Origin: Devosia sp. 66-22
GTDB taxonomy: Bacteria; Pseudomonadota; Alphaproteobacteria; Rhizobiales; Devosiaceae
Assembly: GCA_001899065.1 (NCBI GenBank)
Contig: MKUZ01000014.1
Location: forward strand, 117,021 to 181,020
Length of the DNA stretch: 64,000 nucleotides
Direction of reading: 5' to 3'
In this document: one piece after another, positions 59,877 through 64,000 of the stretch
Position numbering within the stretch: position 1 is the stretch's first letter
Layout of the letters: every line of letters begins with the position of its first letter
Made by a program: the position numbers and the translations under genes
The notes under the pieces: model-generated
Told to the model about the DNA's origin: nothing
Databases searched by the model: none
Seen by the model: only the letters and a program-made list of their open reading frames with translations

Positions 59877-60854
59877 ATGAATATTAGAATGGCAATCAAT
59901 TTTGGACTGCGGCTTCGTCAAACACTTCTGCTTGCTGCCACCCTTCTGTGTACCGCCGGCATCGCGGCGGCGCAGGATACGCGCACGGTGAACGTGAAAT
60001 TTCCGCGCGGAGCGACGGGGACAAGCATCGACGACAGCATTCGCGGCTACGAGACCGTCAACTATCGGATCGGCGTGAGCGCCAGCCAGCAGATGACGGT
60101 GAGCCTCGAGACCAGCAATGCGAGCAACTATTTCAACATCACGGCGCCCGGTGCGTCCGAGGCGCTCTACAACAGCTCGATCAACGGCAACAGCACCAGC
60201 TTCGAGATCCCCTCGAGCGGCACCTATGTCATCTCCGTCTACCTGATGCGCAACGCGGCGCGGCGCAACGAGCGGGCGACCTACAAGCTGTCGATCAATG
60301 TCGACAACAGCGTCACCGGACAGACGCAGGCGCCGTCGCAGACGACCTCGGACGATTTCGCCGACGGCCTCAGCGGCGGACCGGACCACTGGCGCGTCAC
60401 GGGCCTCAATGGCGACACGCTGAACGTGCGCGCGACGCCATCGACGAGCGCCAAGGTCCTGACGGTCCTCTATGAGGGCGATGTGGTGCGCAATCTCGGC
60501 TGCAAGAAAGTATCGTCGGCCCGCTGGTGCGGCGTCGTGACCGATACGGGCCTGCGGGGCTGGGTGAACGGCAAGTTCCTGCACGAGGACTTCGCGGACG
60601 AGGCGACCACGCTGCCGGCGTTCCCCGTTCGTCCGATCCAGGTCCAGCCGGCGGTGGATACAAGCCTGATGCCGCGCTATTGCACGGGTGAAGCGTCGGC
60701 CAAGTTCGACGTCCGTCCGCCGCGCATTACCACCAATGCGGCGTTCAAATCGGGCAACCGCTACGTCGTTCAAGGCTATTTCGACAACGGGCGAGGCACG
60801 ACGTTCTTCAACTGCTGGTTCGACCTGCAGGGCAATTTCGTCAGCGTCAGTTGA
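59877..60854 (+). CDS. secreted protein with SH3b domain
   Basis: 325 residues from ATG 59877. Signal peptide with helix LRQTLLLAATLLCTAGIAAAQ; a beta-sandwich segment resembling pre-peptidase C-terminal domains (about 40-150, QMTVSLETSNASNYFNI then GTYVISVYLM); bacterial SH3 domain (about 175-245: GDTLNVRATPSTSAKVLTVLYEGDVV ... GLRGWVNGKFL); and a C-terminal region with a cysteine pair. SH3b domains often bind peptidoglycan peptides. The upstream 135 bases are AT-richer and hold TATACT at 59840. Precedes the CPBP cluster with a 90-base gap. Confidence 0.8.
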   Translation: MNIRMAINFGLRLRQTLLLAATLLCTAGIAAAQDTRTVNVKFPRGATGTSIDDSIRGYETVNYRIGVSASQQMTVSLETSNASNYFNITAPGASEALYNSSINGNSTSFEIPSSGTYVISVYLMRNAARRNERATYKLSINVDNSVTGQTQAPSQTTSDDFADGLSGGPDHWRVTGLNGDTLNVRATPSTSAKVLTVLYEGDVVRNLGCKKVSSARWCGVVTDTGLRGWVNGKFLHEDFADEATTLPAFPVRPIQVQPAVDTSLMPRYCTGEASAKFDVRPPRITTNAAFKSGNRYVVQGYFDNGRGTTFFNCWFDLQGNFVSVS

Positions 60855-60895
60855 GGCGGCACCTCAAGGTGTATTGATACTCGCATTTCACGGTG

Positions 60896-60916
60896 GCCGG
60901 CGGGGTGACCGCCGGC
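60896..60916 (+). repeat. hairpin between SH3 gene and CPBP gene
   Basis: GCCGGCGG-ggtga-CCGCCGGC, 8-bp perfect stem, no T-run. It may separate expression of the secreted protein from the membrane-protease genes. Confidence 0.6.
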
Positions 60917-60944
60917 TCGATTGTGCGTACGCAAAGGGGCTTTC

Positions 60945-61682
60945 ATGCGGCAAACACCGGACTTTCCGTTCTACAATGGACAACCCACCTCCATCAGTGG
61001 CCTGGGCTGGCTGCTGGTCATTGCTTCGACCGGACTGGCGTTCTACCTGCTGACCGGCCCGGTCCTGACCGTTCTGCCCGGGCTGCTCGCGGCCTATTCG
61101 GCCGCCATCCTGTTCGCGGGGCTGCCGCTGCTTGCGCTGCACCTTGTGAGCAAGGGGCACGGAACGGCGGTGTTTCACCGCTACGGCGTCAAGTCGCTGG
61201 GTATTTCCCTCGGCTTTGCGATCCTCACGATCTGCGCGTCGTTCGCTGTCGCCTTCGTGCTGTCGCGTGTCTTCACGTTCACGGCCAACCCCTCGGGCGA
61301 TGCGCTGGCGGGAACCGACGGGTGGGGACTGGCGATCTTCCTGTCGCGCACCTTCTTCCAGCTCATCGGCGAGGAAGTCGTCACCATCCTGCCGCTGCTG
61401 GCGGTGCTGTGGTTCTGCGTGCAGAAGCTCAATCTGTCGAAGGGACTGGCCCTGACCATCGCCGTGATCGTATCGACGGCGTGGTTCGCGGCGATGCACC
61501 TGCCGACCTACGACTGGAACTACCTCCAGTGCTTCGGCATCATCGGCACAGCGCGGCTGGTGCTGACGGCGGCGTATCTGCTGACGCGGAACCTGTGGGT
61601 CTCGGCGGGCGCGCATATCATCAACGACTGGTCGATCTTCATTTTCACCTTCGTCGGCAGTCACGCGCCGATCGAGGCCTAG
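60945..61682 (+). CDS. CPBP-like intramembrane protease, divergent
   Basis: 245 residues, about seven or eight helices. CPBP-like motifs: Glu-Glu in GEEVVTILPLL near 142 (the usual arginine is replaced), FxxxH in WFAAMHLPT near 181-185, and HxxxN in AHIINDW near 224. Start ATG at 60945 is preferred over a GTG 24 bases earlier. Family members include Rce1-like CAAX proteases and bacteriocin-related proteases. Nine bases before the TraB-like gene. Confidence 0.78.
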   Translation: MRQTPDFPFYNGQPTSISGLGWLLVIASTGLAFYLLTGPVLTVLPGLLAAYSAAILFAGLPLLALHLVSKGHGTAVFHRYGVKSLGISLGFAILTICASFAVAFVLSRVFTFTANPSGDALAGTDGWGLAIFLSRTFFQLIGEEVVTILPLLAVLWFCVQKLNLSKGLALTIAVIVSTAWFAAMHLPTYDWNYLQCFGIIGTARLVLTAAYLLTRNLWVSAGAHIINDWSIFIFTFVGSHAPIEA

Positions 61683-61691
61683 GAGCAAGCC

Positions 61692-62795
61692 ATGAGTGAA
61701 GTTGCAGCCCCCGCCGCCATCAGCGGCGGCATGAAATGGAAGCTCCGCATCTCGGCGGTGGTGTGGTTCCTGCTCGGTGCGGCGTTCCTGCTCGCTATTC
61801 CGGTGCTGTTCAACGTGTCGCCGCTCGTCCCGCTGGGGGTCGCGGTCGTCGCGCTGATCCTCGCCTTTCCGGGAGCCTTGCTGGTGCGCCGGCTCTTTGC
61901 GGGGCAACGCCGGCAGGGCTTCGTGTGGAGCTTCGTGAAGGCGGCGCTGGCGCTGCTGTTCGTCCTGTCGATCGCGCTTGCGGCGCCGATCTATTTCCTC
62001 GCGCTCTATGCCGAGTTTCGTCCGCTGACGGTGCCCCAGGCGACGCTGTCGAACGGCAAGAAGACCGTCGTGTTCCAGGGCATGATGCATATCGGCTCCG
62101 AGCCCTTCTACAAGAGCGTCGTCTACGACCTCGAGAAGGCATTGGCCGATGGCTACGTCGTCTACTATGAGGGCGTGCGCGGCGATCCCGAGGGCGACAA
62201 GTGGTTCAGCGATACGCTGGCGGGCGGCGGCGACCTCAGCGCCAACTACCAGCTCATCGGCGGCATCTGTGGACTGAAGTTCCAGCTCGACTACTTCCAG
62301 CTGCTGGCGGCCGACATGAAGGAGCATCCCGAGCGGCACGTGTCGGCTGACGTCTCGACGGCCGACATGATGCGCGAGTACGAGCGGCTGATGAAGGAGG
62401 ACCCGGTGTTCGCCGCGGCGATGCGGAGCAAGTCCGCGGCCGAGCCCAGCAGCGACAAGTCGGGAGGAATGGCGGGCCTCGTGGGCTTCCTCAAGGGCGG
62501 CAGTCCCGAGTTCCAGCGCCTCGCCGGCACGATGTGCCGCGGCTATATGTCGATGGTGCTGCAGAACAAGTCTGCACCCGACGAAATGGATAAGGTGACC
62601 CTCGACTTCCGCAACCGGGCGCTTGCCGATCGGATCATCGCCGACACGCACCAGTTGATCTACGCGACATACGGCGCCGAGCACCTGAACGGCCTGCTCA
62701 CGGACCTCAAGGCAAAGGACCCCGCCTGGGAGATCAAGTCGGTGAGCTGGCAGCGGACAATCGACACACCGCAGGATGTGACGGGCGAGCTCTGA
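61692..62795 (+). CDS. TraB/TIKI-like domain membrane protein
   Basis: 367 residues. Three N-terminal helices (about 18-45, 50-68, 80-108) anchor a domain exposed beyond them (about 110-367). Superfamily marks are GMMHIG near 130, VYYEGVRGD and, near the C-terminus, THQLIYATYGAEHLNGLL with the second histidine and glycine. In enterococci TraB proteins suppress pheromone peptide; other family members are proteases or hydrolases. The conserved His and Glu suggest catalysis. One base from the next CPBP gene. Confidence 0.72.
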   Translation: MSEVAAPAAISGGMKWKLRISAVVWFLLGAAFLLAIPVLFNVSPLVPLGVAVVALILAFPGALLVRRLFAGQRRQGFVWSFVKAALALLFVLSIALAAPIYFLALYAEFRPLTVPQATLSNGKKTVVFQGMMHIGSEPFYKSVVYDLEKALADGYVVYYEGVRGDPEGDKWFSDTLAGGGDLSANYQLIGGICGLKFQLDYFQLLAADMKEHPERHVSADVSTADMMREYERLMKEDPVFAAAMRSKSAAEPSSDKSGGMAGLVGFLKGGSPEFQRLAGTMCRGYMSMVLQNKSAPDEMDKVTLDFRNRALADRIIADTHQLIYATYGAEHLNGLLTDLKAKDPAWEIKSVSWQRTIDTPQDVTGEL

Positions 62796-62796
62796 G

Positions 62797-63516
62797 ATGC
62801 GCACAACACCGTCGGCCAGGATCGGCGCGCTCACGGGCCTGCTCTATGCGCCGGCCTTTGTCGGCCTGCTGGTCTGGTCGGGCGTAGCCTATCCGGACAT
62901 TGCCAACGACCAGGACAGCGTGTTGCGCGCCGTCCTGGTCCCGGAGGCGATCCTTGCGGTCGTGCTGATCGGCCTGGTCTCCTGGTGGGGCTGGTGGGGG
63001 CCGGTGCTGCGCGACGACAGGCCGGCGCCCGGCTGGCTCAAGGTCATCCCGATCCTCCTCGGCCTCGCGATCGTCGGTGGGCTGATCGAGAACGCAGCTG
63101 TGCTGCCGACGCTTGCGCCCTCGCTGCTTGCGGTCACGCTGGTCGCGACGCTGCTCGTGGGCTTCAACGAGGAGCTCGTCTATCGCGGCATCGCCGTGGT
63201 GGGCTTCCGCGCGAGCCTGCCGGAGTGGCAGGTATGGCTGTTCTCGTCATTGCTGTTTGCTGCGCTGCATGCATGGAACGCGGCGGCGGGGCAGGATCTC
63301 GCCAGCACAGCGGTGCAGGTGGTGATGACGTTCGGTATCGGCAGCGTGCTCTATCTCTGCCGGCGGGCGAGCGGCACCATCATCGTGCCGATGCTGCTGC
63401 ACGGCTTCTACGACTCCATCAGCTTCCGCCTCGTCAGCGGCGTGGCGAATCTCGCCTTGATCGCGATGCTGGTGGTCACCGCCGCCGGCCTTTACGCAGC
63501 GCTGCGCCGCTCGTGA
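62797..63516 (+). CDS. CPBP family intramembrane glutamic endopeptidase
   Basis: 239 residues with six to eight helices. All three motifs are intact: EExxxR in FNEELVYRGIAVVG (near 124-129), FxxxH in FAALHAWNA (near 153-157) and HxxxD in LLHGFYDSI (near 201-206). The fold and motifs match Rce1/Abi proteases that cut peptides within the membrane. Unlike the neighbouring CPBP gene at 60945, this copy should be catalytically competent. The cluster continues with an ICMT-like gene 16 bases later. Confidence 0.9.
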   Translation: MRTTPSARIGALTGLLYAPAFVGLLVWSGVAYPDIANDQDSVLRAVLVPEAILAVVLIGLVSWWGWWGPVLRDDRPAPGWLKVIPILLGLAIVGGLIENAAVLPTLAPSLLAVTLVATLLVGFNEELVYRGIAVVGFRASLPEWQVWLFSSLLFAALHAWNAAAGQDLASTAVQVVMTFGIGSVLYLCRRASGTIIVPMLLHGFYDSISFRLVSGVANLALIAMLVVTAAGLYAALRRS

Positions 63517-63532
63517 CGCCGGGGGTCGGGGA

Positions 63533-63985
63533 ATGAGGTCGTGGCCGCCGGACGCGTTCGCAGCGCTCGCCGTCGCGATGGCCCTGCTGGCCGAGTGGAT
63601 GCTGCCACTGCGCGTGCTCCCCGACGCGCATGTGCTGAGCGCGGTGAGCTGGCTGGGGGTAGCGATCGCGGGCGCCGGACTCGCCCTCGAGGTCGCTGCG
63701 GCGCGGCCCCTGGCCGGGGCCGGCACGACGACGCGGGCCGGGCAGGCGGCGACGGTGCTCGTCACGGACGGGCCGTTCGGCTGGTCGCGCAATCCGTTCT
63801 ATATCGGGCTGCTGCTGGTGCTGGCCGGCGTCGTCGTGGCCTTCAGCCTCGACTGGGGCGTGCTCGCCGTGCCGCTGGTCTGGCTTGCGCACGACCGGAC
63901 GGTCGTGCCGGCCGAGGAAGCGATGCTGCACCAGCGGTTCCCGGGGTTCGGGGACTATGCGCGGCGAGTGCGGCGCTGGGTGTGA
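63533..63985 (+). CDS. isoprenylcysteine carboxyl methyltransferase (ICMT) family protein
   Basis: 150 residues, three to four helices. C-terminal signature RNPFYIGLLLVLAG followed by EEAMLHQRFPGFGDYARRVRRW, typical of the ICMT/PEMT-like (isoprenylcysteine methyltransferase) family. Bacterial members methylate lipids or amines or are uncharacterised. Last gene of the tight membrane cluster. The eukaryotic pairing of an Rce1-type protease with ICMT makes its company with CPBP proteins notable. Confidence 0.85.
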   Translation: MRSWPPDAFAALAVAMALLAEWMLPLRVLPDAHVLSAVSWLGVAIAGAGLALEVAAARPLAGAGTTTRAGQAATVLVTDGPFGWSRNPFYIGLLLVLAGVVVAFSLDWGVLAVPLVWLAHDRTVVPAEEAMLHQRFPGFGDYARRVRRWV

Positions 63986-64000
63986 GCGCGCCGCGCCGGT

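Overview
This window is GC-rich DNA from an alphaproteobacterium, most likely Hyphomicrobiales and possibly Devosia-like. That placement is an inference from the zinc-free 41-residue bL36, the many Opp/Mal-type ABC importers, the ligase-associated exonuclease/ligase pair and the palindromic intergenic repeats. I see no rRNA, tRNA, CRISPR array, phage or insertion sequence. Coding density is high, with two gene-free stretches of about 1 kb (26140-27135 and 34409-35366) that hold dispersed repeats.

Layout. 1-3364: sugar ABC importer (end of a binding protein, two permeases, one ATPase). 3361-6169: two tandem minus-strand surface acyltransferases, one carrying a large in-frame internal deletion. 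6297-9489: MarR regulator with an EmrAB-like drug efflux pair. 9495-12462: a tiny ORF with an extreme Shine-Dalgarno and a strong terminator, then an MBOAT/AlgX-like polysaccharide acetylation pair. 12513-14108: release factor 3. 14129-19158: a giant autotransporter and a divergent two-HTH regulator. 19151-21045: a 3-hydroxyisobutyrate dehydrogenase-like protein and an aldo/keto reductase. 21061-23123: a YtrA-type GntR regulator with an ABC exporter and a textbook operator. 23221-26139: PreP-like M16 protease. 27136-29239: long-chain acyl-CoA ligase and a MerR regulator. 29199-31412: PAS-GAF-GGDEF-EAL protein. 31582-34408: DNA repair operon (exonuclease, ATP-dependent ligase, UVR-motif protein). 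35367-41129: fatty-acid beta-oxidation operon (FadE, FadJ-type, thiolase). 41432-47003: complete oligopeptide importer OppABCDF. 47006-49829: receiver protein, rpmJ, SRPBCC protein, M20 peptidase. 50127-53622: a second sugar importer with a Tat-exported binding protein and both permeases fused in one chain, with no ATPase nearby. 53838-58307: a 1489-residue secreted protein with DUF11-like repeats and six cysteine-rich repeats. 59877-63985: a secreted SH3 protein followed by a tight CPBP / TraB-like / CPBP / ICMT-like membrane gene set.

The observations most worth following are: (1) a roughly 350-bp repeat present twice in opposite orientation, whose predicted stems keep pairing although their sequences differ between copies, with a -10-like box at the same place in each, suggesting a structured RNA; (2) the CPBP-TraB-CPBP-ICMT cluster, which resembles CAAX-type or peptide-pheromone processing; (3) the 23-codon ORF at 9725 with 14-nt complementarity to the 16S rRNA 3' end and a terminator just upstream of the MBOAT gene. 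Several genes look coordinated: beta-oxidation genes, acyl-CoA ligase and MerR regulator probably form one regulon, and three kinds of envelope acyltransferase plus an autotransporter indicate surface modification.
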